Part shown: in pieces, positions 38,422-48,783 of the stretch
Layout of the letters: each line of letters starts with the position of its first letter
Numbering within the stretch: position 1 is the stretch's first letter
Origin: Phascolomyces articulosus
Lineage: Eukaryota; Mucoromycota; Mucoromycetes; Mucorales; Lichtheimiaceae
Reading direction: 5' to 3'
Assembly: GCA_025677815.1 (NCBI GenBank)
Contig: JAIXMP010000001.1
Location: 434,001-498,000 of the forward strand
Length of the DNA: 64,000 bases
The notes under the pieces: model-generated
The model's input: the letters and a program-made list of their open reading frames with translations, nothing else
What the model was told of the DNA's origin: nothing
Database searches by the model: none
Position numbers and translations under genes: made by a program

Positions 38422-39161
38422 ATGGGTATGTTGAATAATTAAAAGAAATGAACTGATCAATGGATGGATGAATAGATCATAGATACGGATAGATGGATAA
38501 TGGATGGATGATAATAAAAAAAGGATGAGATGGAAGGGAGCGATATAGATTATTCCACCATAATATTGAGTGATATAGTCATTCATATTGGATCGTATCA
38601 TGACATTATTTAATTAACTTGAACATTCCATTAGGTAAGGGACAACCTAGAGGTTTGAATGCCGCTCGTAAGCTTCGCTTTCACCGTCGTGAACAGCGCT
38701 GGGCTGATAAGCAATACAAGAAGCGTGCTCTCGGTACCGCTTTCCGCTCCAATCCATTTGGTGGTGCCTCTCACGCCAAGGGCATTGTCCTTGAAAAGAT
38801 GTAAGGAAAAAATAATACCGCAGCAAATTCAGTAATACCAGCAAACTTTACGAATATATTGGAATTGACACTAATAATAATAATATAATATAGTGGTGTT
38901 GAAGCTAAGCAACCTAACTCTGCCATTCGTAAGTGTGTTCGTGTTCAACTTATCAAGAACGGTAAGAAGGTCACCGCTTTCGTTCCCAATGACGGTTGTT
39001 TGAACTACGTCGACGAAAACGATGAAGTCCTTATTGCCGGTTTCGGTCGTAAGGGTCGTGCCATTGGTGATATTCCTGGTGTCCGTTTCAAGGTCGTCAA
39101 GGTTGCCGGTGTCTCTCTTCTTGCCTTGTACAAGGAAAAGAAGGAAAAGCCCAGATCATAA
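38422..39161 (+). CDS. RPS23: 40S ribosomal protein uS12 (S23)
   Basis: Three exons: 38422-38425 (ATGG, only 4 nt), 38635-38800 and 38894-39161. They give 145 residues, the exact eukaryotic uS12 length. The sequence is nearly invariant: '[20 protein letters not shown]', 'KAKGIVLEK'-type loop, '[20 protein letters not shown]', '[18 protein letters not shown]', '[20 protein letters not shown]'. It sits at the decoding centre; Pro in 'KQPNSAIR' is the residue that is hydroxylated in other eukaryotes. An intron directly after the start codon is common in fungal ribosomal protein genes. C-ending codons in the coding exons stand out from the AT-rich neighbourhood and fit high expression. An AATAAA at 39187 follows the stop. 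Confidence 0.98.
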
Positions 39162-40405
39162 ATACTCTTTGTTTTACTTCTTGTGCAATAAAAATTTATT
39201 CTTGCGCTCTCTCTTTGTCTCTCGATCAATGAAACAATGCATCAATATTTCGACGAATGATATGGAAACTATATATATGGGATGGATATATGTTACTGGA
39301 ATATGGGTTATGAAAAAAGGGGAAGAACTTTTACTTAAAACGATTATTGAATGTAATTGGATGATATGAACGATGAAAGGGAAACATATATATATATGTG
39401 ATATGATCTGAATGGCCGGAAATCTTTTTGTAAGTGTGGTTGTTTTGCACAATTACACAATTATTATTGGTAAACTGGATTAGACACAAGAATATATTTT
39501 TAAATGAAGAATACTGGACGTGATAACACGTATAGACATTACGATTTTTCAGTACGTGAGATATGTTTGTAATATTGATATATGATGATCGTCATAATAT
39601 ACCTGAGATATGTAGATCAGATATTACTGAGTGCCAATAAGACAGGTAAAGAATCGAAAGCATCCGCAATTGTTAACCCCTCAGATTACATAATTCATTG
39701 TACTAGAATGCAACAAAATGCCGTCTCACTTGACGCTTCACTAGTATCCTCACCCATTTTATAAACGCTATTCTAGAGTTATATACTAATTGATAGAAGG
39801 TTTGGTTTGATTTTTCTTACTTCTTCGCAATATATTAAGAACGTGTCTTATCATTCAAAAGGTATCCACCTTACTTTTTCTAGTCCAACTATGTCTCTTA
39901 TATTACCCTCATAGCATTCTTTATCATTTAGTTATCGGGGCTATTAAAGTAACCATTTCCACTACATAAATAGATTACGTAGAAATATAAAAACTTCTCC
40001 CATATATCATACATTAGCAAACGTTATACTTATAGTACCTGGTGTGAACCTGCTATTTTTTACTTATAAACTAACAGTAAAAACATTTGATCTTCATTAT
40101 ATATTGTAGAGAGTGAACCTGATATACGTATAAAAATACAAAAGTAATTTATTAGCAATTGAAGATATCACATAGTGGTTTGCTCTGAAGTTTATAATTG
40201 TATAACTGATCTACTTGATCTCGTTACTGCGGGTATTTTTAGTCTAAATATTTCTACTGATAGATACTAGAATAAAATAAAAACACCAGTATTTATTTAA
40301 TTATCATTAAAATAGTATAAATGTATTCATTACCAAAAACATTATCAAAACTACGGGCTTTATGGAAAACTTTATTATATCTTATATACTAATATTATAA
40401 TATTT
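39162..40405. other. intergenic, AT-rich
   Basis: About 1.2 kb between RPS23 and the membrane-protein gene on the other strand. The two genes converge here. Only short low-complexity frames are seen; a TA-repeat lies near 39.39 kb. Confidence 0.5.
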
Positions 40406-41534
40406 TTATACTTGAAAACGATCGAGTCTTGAATTAAAAATTTTCTGTCCGATTGGAACAATAAGGAGAAGGAATAAAAAGATAAAGAAAAGAATGCAAA
40501 GTAAAAAGTTGATGATACGGTTGATTAAATAGAATTGTGCTAGTAGCAATTGAAATAGTTCGCCATCATTATCTAAATGTGCGTTGCAAAATAAACACTA
40601 CGGGAAAGAAACTTGTTAAATCTTGTTCATTATGGTAATTTCAATAAAATATCTGTTTGGACCAATTTTATTGAAATTACCAGAACGAACAAGATTTAAC
40701 AAGTTTCTTTCCCCTAGTGGAAAATTACAATTTTAGTACGCATTATGAAATATTGGCACATAGGATTATGTACATCTAAAATGAGCACCAATAAAAATTA
40801 AAAAGAATTGAAAGAGTTTATAATATACATACTTCTTGGTTGCTGCTGTTGAGAATAATGATTTTGAGGAGTAGGAAGAGGAGGGCGAGGCGAAGAAGCA
40901 AATTCTGAAGACTTTTTATAAAATGGTTCTTGATGGTGTTGTCTTGCGTGATCTTGTTGATTCCTATTGATTATAAATAGGTATACAGCGTGTTTATCAT
41001 TACACCATATAATTACTTAAGTAACTGTCAATTCAACCCAACATTTAGTTTATTTAGTCAATCAATGCCTGTACAAGCAATAACATATTTATACTCACAG
41101 CATTTTCTGCGACTGTTGATCAGCAACCCCGAGCTTGTTATTAGGGACGAGGAGTTGCTGTAATAGCTGTTCTAGCTTTTTCCATTTTTATTCTTTTGTA
41201 AACTTTCGGAAAGCATAGTATCGATATTATCACTATCTAACAACTTGTCGAATTTATACAAAGGTTGGTCGTCATATTGCGGAGGAGAAGACGGTTCGAT
41301 TACTGTTGGAGCATTATCAGAAGAGAAAGAGTACCTGATACCAATGGCAGTAGCTGATTCTCTTGTTGTTTCTATTTCTGTTTTAGCTGTTTCTTTTTTC
41401 GTAATGGCATCTCTGTGGTCTTTATTATTTGCGGATGGTTTAAATGTGCCAGATTCTTCATCATATACCAGCTGTGCTTGTGTAAAAATAGCTAGCAGTA
41501 AAATAAAAATTAAAATAAAAGCTATATTCTTCAT
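40406..41534 (-). CDS. small type I membrane protein, reading frame interrupted in exon 1
   Basis: Three exons can be read: 41534-41099, 40963-40833 and 40572-40406. The N-terminus is a clear signal peptide ('MKNIAFILIFILLLAIFTQA') followed by 'QLVYDEESGTFKPS'. The lumenal part is polar, and the last exon ends in one hydrophobic helix with the core 'FLLCILFFIFLFLLLIVPIG' and a short basic tail, 'FNSRLDRFQV'. The last two junctions are clean (GTGAGT and GTATGT donors; 'L|NQQDHARQ', 'PR|NNDGELF'). In exon 1 the frame stops at 41172 ('NKNGKS*'), yet one base over, at the A5 run (41182-41186), it goes on as 'KKLEQLLQQLLVPNN'. One extra A would give 244 residues. A 32-nt GT-AG intron (from 41201 down to 41170) would also restore it, but is very short. 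I do not recognise the family. A MITE sits in the last intron. Confidence 0.6.
40596..40719. mobile_element. 124-bp foldback MITE inside an intron
   Basis: The sequence starts CACTACGGGAAAGAAACTTG and ends with its near-perfect inverse (CAAGTTTCTTTCCCCTAGTG). The arms are about 50 bp and carry on through 'TTAAATCTTGTTC' and 'GGTAATTTCAATAAAAT' with few mismatches, so the whole element can fold into one hairpin. It has no coding capacity. The CACTA-type end is suggestive of the CACTA/EnSpm superfamily, but I cannot define a target-site duplication, so the superfamily is open. It lies in the last intron (40832-40573) of the membrane-protein gene. Confidence 0.75.
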
Positions 41535-43656
41535 GCTTTTTATTGATATCCGTAAAAAAAATAAAAGACATTTGTAATGGCTTTTATATATGAGTTGAGT
41601 ATAGGAAACAGAGAAATGAATCACTTCCCCACAATGACATTTATTCAGGGGTAAAACATTCAAAGTACGTATAAATTCATTTCACTGTTTGCTTCTAACA
41701 CAACATGCATCTGTTAAATCCCTATCCCCATTTTTTTTCACATAACCACCAAACAATATGAAATATAATCTTTTTCTTCTTAACGACAACCTTTGTTCAT
41801 ATCCATTAGTATTGTCAAAATTTGATAAAAAAGTTGACGTGTCTTTTCGTACATACTCTGATTAATAGAATAATATAGATTAATAAAATGTTATCATCCT
41901 CAAACATAATCATCATATTATTGTTTATTTTCTTCACATTATATATAGTACAATGGTAACAAAAGAGACCTTCTTTATAATATTTTTTCAAACTTTGTTT
42001 AATTGCACTGTTGTAAAGTAACGATCAATATATTTTAAAAATGCCAAATAATTAAGCTAAGCACCTTCATTTTTTTTTGGTATATGTGCAAATAAAAACG
42101 ATAAATAGTCTTATTATCATTTTTACATATTAAACTTTGATTGTTCTCTTTGTTAAAAATACCCGAATAAACTTGATGATAACAAAGAGAGATATAATTA
42201 ACGTTCATGCATTGGCTAATGTAAATACTATTATAAAGCATTTATAATCTCAATGAACATTTATCAACAATAAGATTTTTCATTCGAAACAAGCAATACT
42301 GCATATCTTATGATTCTAATAAAAAAAGCCTCATTTTCTTTACCTAATCCGTGTATATCACTGCCTTAATAAAACTAAATTCAAGTAACCAGGAATATGG
42401 TAAACGTTTTTGAAATCAAAAGAATAATACTAGTTTACCTATATACTCCTTTAATTCAACTCACATCGTATTATACTATATATACAAAAAATACATTATA
42501 AGTTTAATTATGAAACAAGTACATACCAAATGCGACAATTAATAACTGGAATATAATATGAGGTTGTAATTTCCTCTACGTAGCTATATAAACTATGTAA
42601 TGTTGTTGGTTATAATATCTAGTACAACTTTATATTTTGCATTTATCGATGCATGAAGTAGACAATTTGAAGGTGATTCATTATAGTATTCACCTTTTAT
42701 ATATTAGTATTTGAAACCAAAAAAAAAAAAAAATAACAGTGTATATATCATTTCAGTCAAAATATATAGTAGTCGTTTGTGAAAGAAGTAGAATTTTTAT
42801 ATGGTCTCTATCTTTCACCATAAGCCGTTTGATAAACTTTGTCCTTGCCAATCCAACGTGGGACATTCCATGTCAGTTGACGGTGTATTTGGTATTCCTG
42901 CGCTCAGTTATATGTTGGATCAAATATAAGGAAGTATGAGAAAGTGGGACTCAATGGTCCCTTAAATGTATATACTCACCATTTATTGGTTTTTTTATTA
43001 AAAAAAATATCCTTATGAATAAAAGGCTGATTCCAACTTTCATTCAAAAGCGTGCGGTACGAAAACTAGAATCGATTTATTCATCAATTTTTGGGGTACG
43101 CTATCTTTTTTAGATTATCTGTATATTGTTGTACTGAATGGTCTTAAGCGAATAAACTCGCTCATGACCTGTGTGAAAAAAATAGATAGAGTTTAGATAG
43201 AGTTTTTACACAACCCGATATGGCACCAGTGTCAAAAATTATAAGCATTGTCATATGACTTCCAATTTTACAGAGTCAAAAAGTCTCAAAAAATAGCGGG
43301 CACGTTAGATTAAATATTTTTATACATACCGTTTTCACATCAATTATTTAACGAAAATATATTGTGAGAATACAAAGGTGACTAAATATTTTATTATATA
43401 CATTATTGCGACATCAAGTGCGTTTATATAATAATATATATTGCGTACGTACTGCTGTAATAATAAAAAAAAAAGTGAAAACTAATTTCAATATTGATAT
43501 ATATATATACTAAATACTACTATTTAATTGTAATGGGAAGGGTAGAGAAGAAAAAAGAAAAATTAAAAGGTATACAAAAATAAGAGAAATGCACAAAAAA
43601 AAACGTTTTAATAATGATAAAAAAGAGGAATAAAAATAAGCATATATAACATTTTT
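41535..43656. other. intergenic, AT-rich
   Basis: About 2.1 kb with no supportable gene. A short perfect stem (AAGGTGA...TCACCTT) lies near 42.69 kb. A somewhat more G/C-balanced stretch at 42.78-42.93 kb has an open frame of 66 codons without recognisable motifs. Confidence 0.45.
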
Positions 43657-45408
43657 TTAAATTTGATAATGATATCCATTAGCAAATGTGCTGACCAAAT
43701 CATCAACAGCAGCCCAAGTACCAAAAATAAGAGCGACAAGGCCATAGAGAAGAACCAAGGCACCCCATGCTAATTCATAAATGGGCTTGTTGCGGAAGCC
43801 ATCCAATTTCCAATAAAACAAGACGGGGAGAATAAAAACCAAAGCACTATTGGAGAAGGCACCTAGTAACGACATAAGCACGTCAAAAAATGGAATCACA
43901 ACACCAATGACAGCAACAAATATCATGGTGGCTGTGCGGAAACCTGCACGGACAAGGAATTCTTTTTTCTTTCCCAAACGTTCAACAGTAATATTCATCA
44001 TATCTTCCACATCTAAAGCAAAGGAAACAAGCAAAAGTGGGCAAGCAATGACTACATGAAGTGTAACCAAGACAATGGCAGCAATACGTGCGGGACCATC
44101 GGGTGTACTGTTGTATACGGGATTGACGAGCTTATCACCATAAACATAATAACCACAAATGGAAAGGGCAAGATAGATAGCTTCACAAGTGGTCAATGAA
44201 CTGACAACGACAATGGGCCATTTTTTGGGATTTTTCATTGAACCTTCAACGTTTGCATAAATCAGATTGGAACCGGCCGCATAAGCAATAGTTGAAAGTG
44301 CCACAGGGAAACCTTCCCAAATAACATTTTCATGTTGAACGGTGCCAACATGATTAGGTGCATCGATACCAGTAAGAACAATAGTAATAAGGACCTGATA
44401 AAAGCATAATATACAGTATTAGATTATTATTATTACTAATAACAATGAAAAAGATGATGATAAAAATAAAGACTTACTGTGCCAATCATAGTCACTGCAC
44501 CAATTAAACTTGATAGTGCAATCTCTTTCATAGACTTGATGAAGATATAAGGTATACCGACAATGACACACCACACAATTGTCCATTTAAATGTACCAAT
44601 TTCGCCTGCTGTGCCTGCACAGAGTTGGTTCAAATTCGCAGCAGCCAGTACCAGGTATAAAATGGGTGTACCGATAAGCATCCAAGTAAGAAAGAAGAAT
44701 GATATCCATCCTCCAATTTTACCAAATGCTTCATCACCCATTTCTTTATATGAGGCTAAACGTCGGGTTTTGCCCTTATACATCGTTCGTTGTAAAATGA
44801 TACCAGAGTACTAATGGAACAGAAATGGAGACCAAAAAGACGAAAAATAAATAACGTGCATTTTTTTTTTCAGAAAGAAAAAAATTCACGAACAACGTGA
44901 AATGAAAGAAAGAAAAAACAATAATTACACTGCCCATTAGCCATGCCAAAATAATCAAGGCTAAACCGCCCCAGCCAGCATTTTTGACACTCTAACATTA
45001 GAATGAGAAAGAAAATGAAAAAAAATGAAATCAGATAACGAATAATAAATGTAATAACGAGAAAAAATCATAATAACGAAATTTATGTATATGTAGAAAA
45101 AAAAAGTAGTTTGTAGTTTACCGCTGGAAGACCCAACATGCCCGTACCCAATGTAAGACATGTTAGATTGAAATATGCATATAAGGCAGAACCGCCATTT
45201 GATCGATCAATGTCATAACCACTCTTGCCAAACTCAGTGTCTATTTTTTTTCGTAAATTAGGAATAACAATGATCCAGAATTATGATATATATGACTATT
45301 TCACTCTTATTGGCTGTAGTAGTAGTAATATATACCTTGTGGTGGATCAGATGAAAAACTACTGGATATACTACCAGCTTTTTCATGTTTTGAATCCGAT
45401 GTATTCAT
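43657..45408 (-). CDS. amino-acid transporter, AAAP (AVT) family
   Basis: Five exons (45408-45336, 45240-45122, 44991-44929, 44810-44478, 44394-43657) stay in frame for 441 residues. After a ~35-residue Ser-rich cytosolic tail comes the family start 'AYFNLTCLTLGTGMLGLPAS' followed by 'VKNAGWGGLALIILAWLMG', the signature first two membrane helices of amino acid/auxin permeases. Further helices include 'ISFFFLTWMLIGTPILYLV', 'WTIVWCVIVGIPYIFI' and 'GFRTATMIFVAVIGVVIPFF', about 10-11 in total. A conserved 'GSNLIYANVEGSMKNPKKWP' lies mid-protein, like the E-x-S-M-x-x-P motif of AVT proteins. Yeast relatives act at the vacuole as proton-coupled amino-acid exporters or importers, or (lysosomal SLC36/38-like) at the plasma membrane. 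Substrate and direction cannot be read from sequence. Confidence 0.92.
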
Positions 45409-46835
45409 ATTTTTTTTTGTGATGAAGGTATGATGTCAGTGATATATATAGTGATAAAAAGTAATAAGTAAAATAGAAGAAGATTATATATCAACAACAA
45501 ACAAAAAGGAATGTTTTTTTATTTGATGGTTTATATATTTTTTAGGAAAGAAATAATTGAATTCCGCTCAAGTTCTAGATAAAGATTATCGATATAAAGA
45601 AGAATTCTATGGCAAAAAATGACAGTTGTTTAACGATACAACGTACCTTAATACGGTAGAAGGTTCAAAGTCCTTTTTTGTATTTCCCATGAAAGTCCCC
45701 ACGTTTGACTGGGTCATCGTCATCATTTCCCTTTATATATAGATAAGTATAAACAGCATGAGGGATGGAAAAAGATATATGTCATTATTTGTGCGGTTTA
45801 GTAAAAATCTTATCCAAATAAGGTGGTTTCAATAAACTAAAAAAAAAGGCACAAGGACAAGGAATTTTTGACAAAGAATAAAAAAAGGAATAAGTTACTC
45901 GTATAACTTTTCCCCAGATCATCTCGATATCGCAGTTCCAATATTATTTTGATTCTCACGGCGACGACATCTAAAATTTCATGTTTCTAATTATTTTTTT
46001 TTTTTCCAATTCATCATCGAAAAGAGTGTGTGACATTATTTATAATCTTATAAAAAACACAAGTTGTTTGTATAGTACTTTATTAAGTGTGTGTAAGAAC
46101 CTTGAAAGGAAGAAAAGGAAAATGAACTACAGTGAGAAAAAAAAAGACTAGCCACCTTGACAACTTTGTATTTGAAAGAAAAAAGTTTGGAAATTCCATC
46201 ATATCAATTTTTTTTTTCAAAATTCCAAATGACAAACTCTATCTTTCTCATTCTTTTGGTCAATAATTCCAATTGAAAAGAAAATACTCCTTGTAATTAG
46301 TGCAGTATAATCAGATGACAATGAATGTTGTGCTATGCTTCTCACACTACACATATAAGTGTAAAAACAAAACTGTGTGAAATTCTGGAATTATGAAATG
46401 TGTGAATATATTGAAACTTTCTAAAAACAAAAAAGGAGAAGTCGCCTTGATAAGTCGTATATCGAAAGTTATCATATTAATTGGAACTTATCGAAATTCT
46501 TTTTTGTTAAAAAAAAGGAAATAGCCTTTACTTATTATTTTCTATCGCTGTTCTATGTACACTTTATATACATTTATCGCAATCCATAAAGAAGAGAGAG
46601 AAAAAAGATAGCAAAGATGTACTAATAAATAGTGTGCTCTGTGCGGACTGATCCCCAGATAATAGATCATTTTTATATAATAATTTTGAGATGGCCGGTG
46701 TTCATAAAATTACAAACACCTACTTACTCATCATACCACGCAATATACAACTATTTGTTCCAGCAGAATGGGTATAATATTCTATTGGTCGACGTTCAAT
46801 AATATACTCATGATTTTAGAAATCTTGTTTCTATC

Positions 46836-46862
46836 CCTCTCTCTCTCTCTCTCTCTCTCTCT
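46836..46862. repeat. CT dinucleotide microsatellite
   Basis: About 13 uninterrupted CT units. Similar shorter tracts are at 28.44 kb (CT) and 63.52 kb (GA). Confidence 0.9.
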
Positions 46863-47192
46863 TTATATCAAAAATGAGTGTGTATTGCGTTTAAACTTTA
46901 AAAAAGTATTTTTACTAAGTATGGCCGTATGTTCGGCCAACAGCGAATAATTATATAAAAAGAGATTGAATTAGCTCTATAAGGAAAATGATCCGTCCTT
47001 TCGGTTAAAAGAAAAAAATCACTGTTGATAGAAGGGAAAAATTTGAATAAAAAATAATAACTTTTTTACTCTAGAATAAGGAATTTTGCCAAGGAAAATA
47101 ATAACAATCAATTTTAATGAAGAAAAAAAAATTCCAATGAATTGATAAAATTGGTTTATTTTGTGTTTTATGTTGAGTGAAAGATAACCCTT

Positions 47193-47830
47193 TTATAATC
47201 CGCCGTAATACTTCGTAAAATCTCGGATAGAAATCAATTTATTATCTGCATTATTTACCTGATACAACAAAGCATAAATGTAAGGATATAAAACTCTCAC
47301 ATTTCGCTTTATTTTGTGAGCATGAGAGATTACGCGAATAACAACACATTTGCAGTTATGATAATGAAAATCTATGCACTTTCGGAAATGATGAAGTGAT
47401 TGTTCATATCTATGTATTTGAATTACTGTTGTCAAAGAAACTACGCTTCTTCTTTAATATAAGTATTTAAATCAATAAATTACAATAAGCATATCATTTT
47501 AGGTTATAAATCCCTCAAATTTTAAAGTCCCGCATTACGCCACTATGAAATTCAACACCTGGATGACTTTCCTAAATAAGCGTGGATAATTTGTTTGAGA
47601 GGAAAAAACTCCACCATCTAACAGAAATGATGGCTGAAACTTTTGATTTGGATATACAACTACGGGTCGATCTTGAATCTTCTTAATTACCGCTAACCAT
47701 CCTTGTTCTGGGCCTTATACTTTTTTAATTCAAGATGTATGCTCTTGGGGTACATGATGCATCATTATTATGGTACGATATAGATCGTCAAACTTAATCT
47801 ATATTTTTCAATAGCAAATAACTTATTTGA
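47193..47830 (-). pseudogene. decayed coding remnant of unknown family
   Basis: On the minus strand one frame reads 'DDLYRTIIMMHHVPQEHTS', a TGA, 'IKKV', a TAA, then a clean run beginning 'GPEQGWLAVIKKIQDRPVVV' and continuing through 'YPNQKFQPSFLLDGG' and 'SSQTNYPRLFRKVIQVL' before the next stop near 47.55 kb. A second open stretch of 80 codons lies at 47435-47193 ('NVRVLYPYIYALLYQVNNAD'). The even composition of these runs, against poly(A/T) surroundings, suggests a former gene with point stops. I do not recognise the family, and whether the two stretches belong together is unknown. Confidence 0.4.
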
Positions 47831-48717
47831 TTGTTTAGTATTTTTTTTATTAAAACAACTACTATTAGAAAGCATCAATAAGTAGTAGTACAAGCAGTTA
47901 GAGCCAGGTACATCTATCCATTACGTAATAAGTAATAGCATTCTTAACACCGTCTTAATGAAACAGTTATTTATTGATCAGGCAAAAAATAAATGCTCGT
48001 AGAAAAAAATATCACTATACATTTTATCGTCATCGTTAGCACCATCGTACTGAATAAAGGGGAGGAGTGTCGCTATAAACAAATAATTATCCCTGCTATG
48101 AAATTCAAAAAAAAAAAAACAAAACAAAACAAAAACAACAACAACAACCAAAGGAGTTTTGTATCCCAAAAAATACAGATGAAAAAGCAGTGTGTTCAAA
48201 TAGAATTATGTATATACTCAATTTTTTTAATTGTATTGTATTGAGAATCATTAAAATGAAATATACTTATCTTTTACCTTTTGTACATTGATTCGTTTTC
48301 TAATAATAGTATATTGTAGCAATTGGACAGGTTATAAAAAAAGTGGATCAATGTGCATCGTCTTTGTTTAAACACTTACTCTGCATAACAGAGCAACACC
48401 AAATATAGAAATAGTTTCGTGGTAAACAAACTCAGAGCAGGATCGCGAAAAAAAAAAAAAAAAAAAAAAAAACGAGAATGACAATCGCTAAAAGAAGGTC
48501 TAATTCTAAAAACTATAAAAACGTGTCGTTTGAAGGACAATTCGTGACGCTATATATCTATAACAATGTTACCTGCCAACATTTTTCTTTTATATATTGA
48601 CTATCACGCTTTTGTCACGGTCAAAATAGTATGTCGCGTAAAAAATATATGATTTCAAAAAAAAAAAAAAAAAAAAGGCGGGGGACCTGAAAATTTCTGG
48701 GGGAGCTTAATTTTAAT

Positions 48718-48752
48718 AAAAAAAAAAAGTTGCTATGACAACTTTTTTTTTT
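48718..48752. repeat. perfect hairpin just upstream of the orphan ORF
   Basis: A10-11 followed by GTTG, a six-base spacer (CTATGA), then CAAC and T10: a 14-bp perfect stem ending about 30 nt before the ATG at 48784. It would lie in the 5'UTR or core promoter. It may affect translation or only be a by-product of A/T tracts. Confidence 0.55.
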
Positions 48753-48783
48753 CTTTACCAATTGCCATTTTATTTTCGTTACC

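Larger units (their letters stand above)
45409..48783. other. intergenic, AT-rich, with gene relic and poly(A) runs
   Basis: About 3.4 kb between the transporter start and the orphan ORF. It includes a CT microsatellite (46.84 kb), a decayed coding remnant (47.2-47.8 kb), and two long A-runs of about 20 or more bases at 48,449 and 48,658. No intact gene is seen. Confidence 0.5.
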
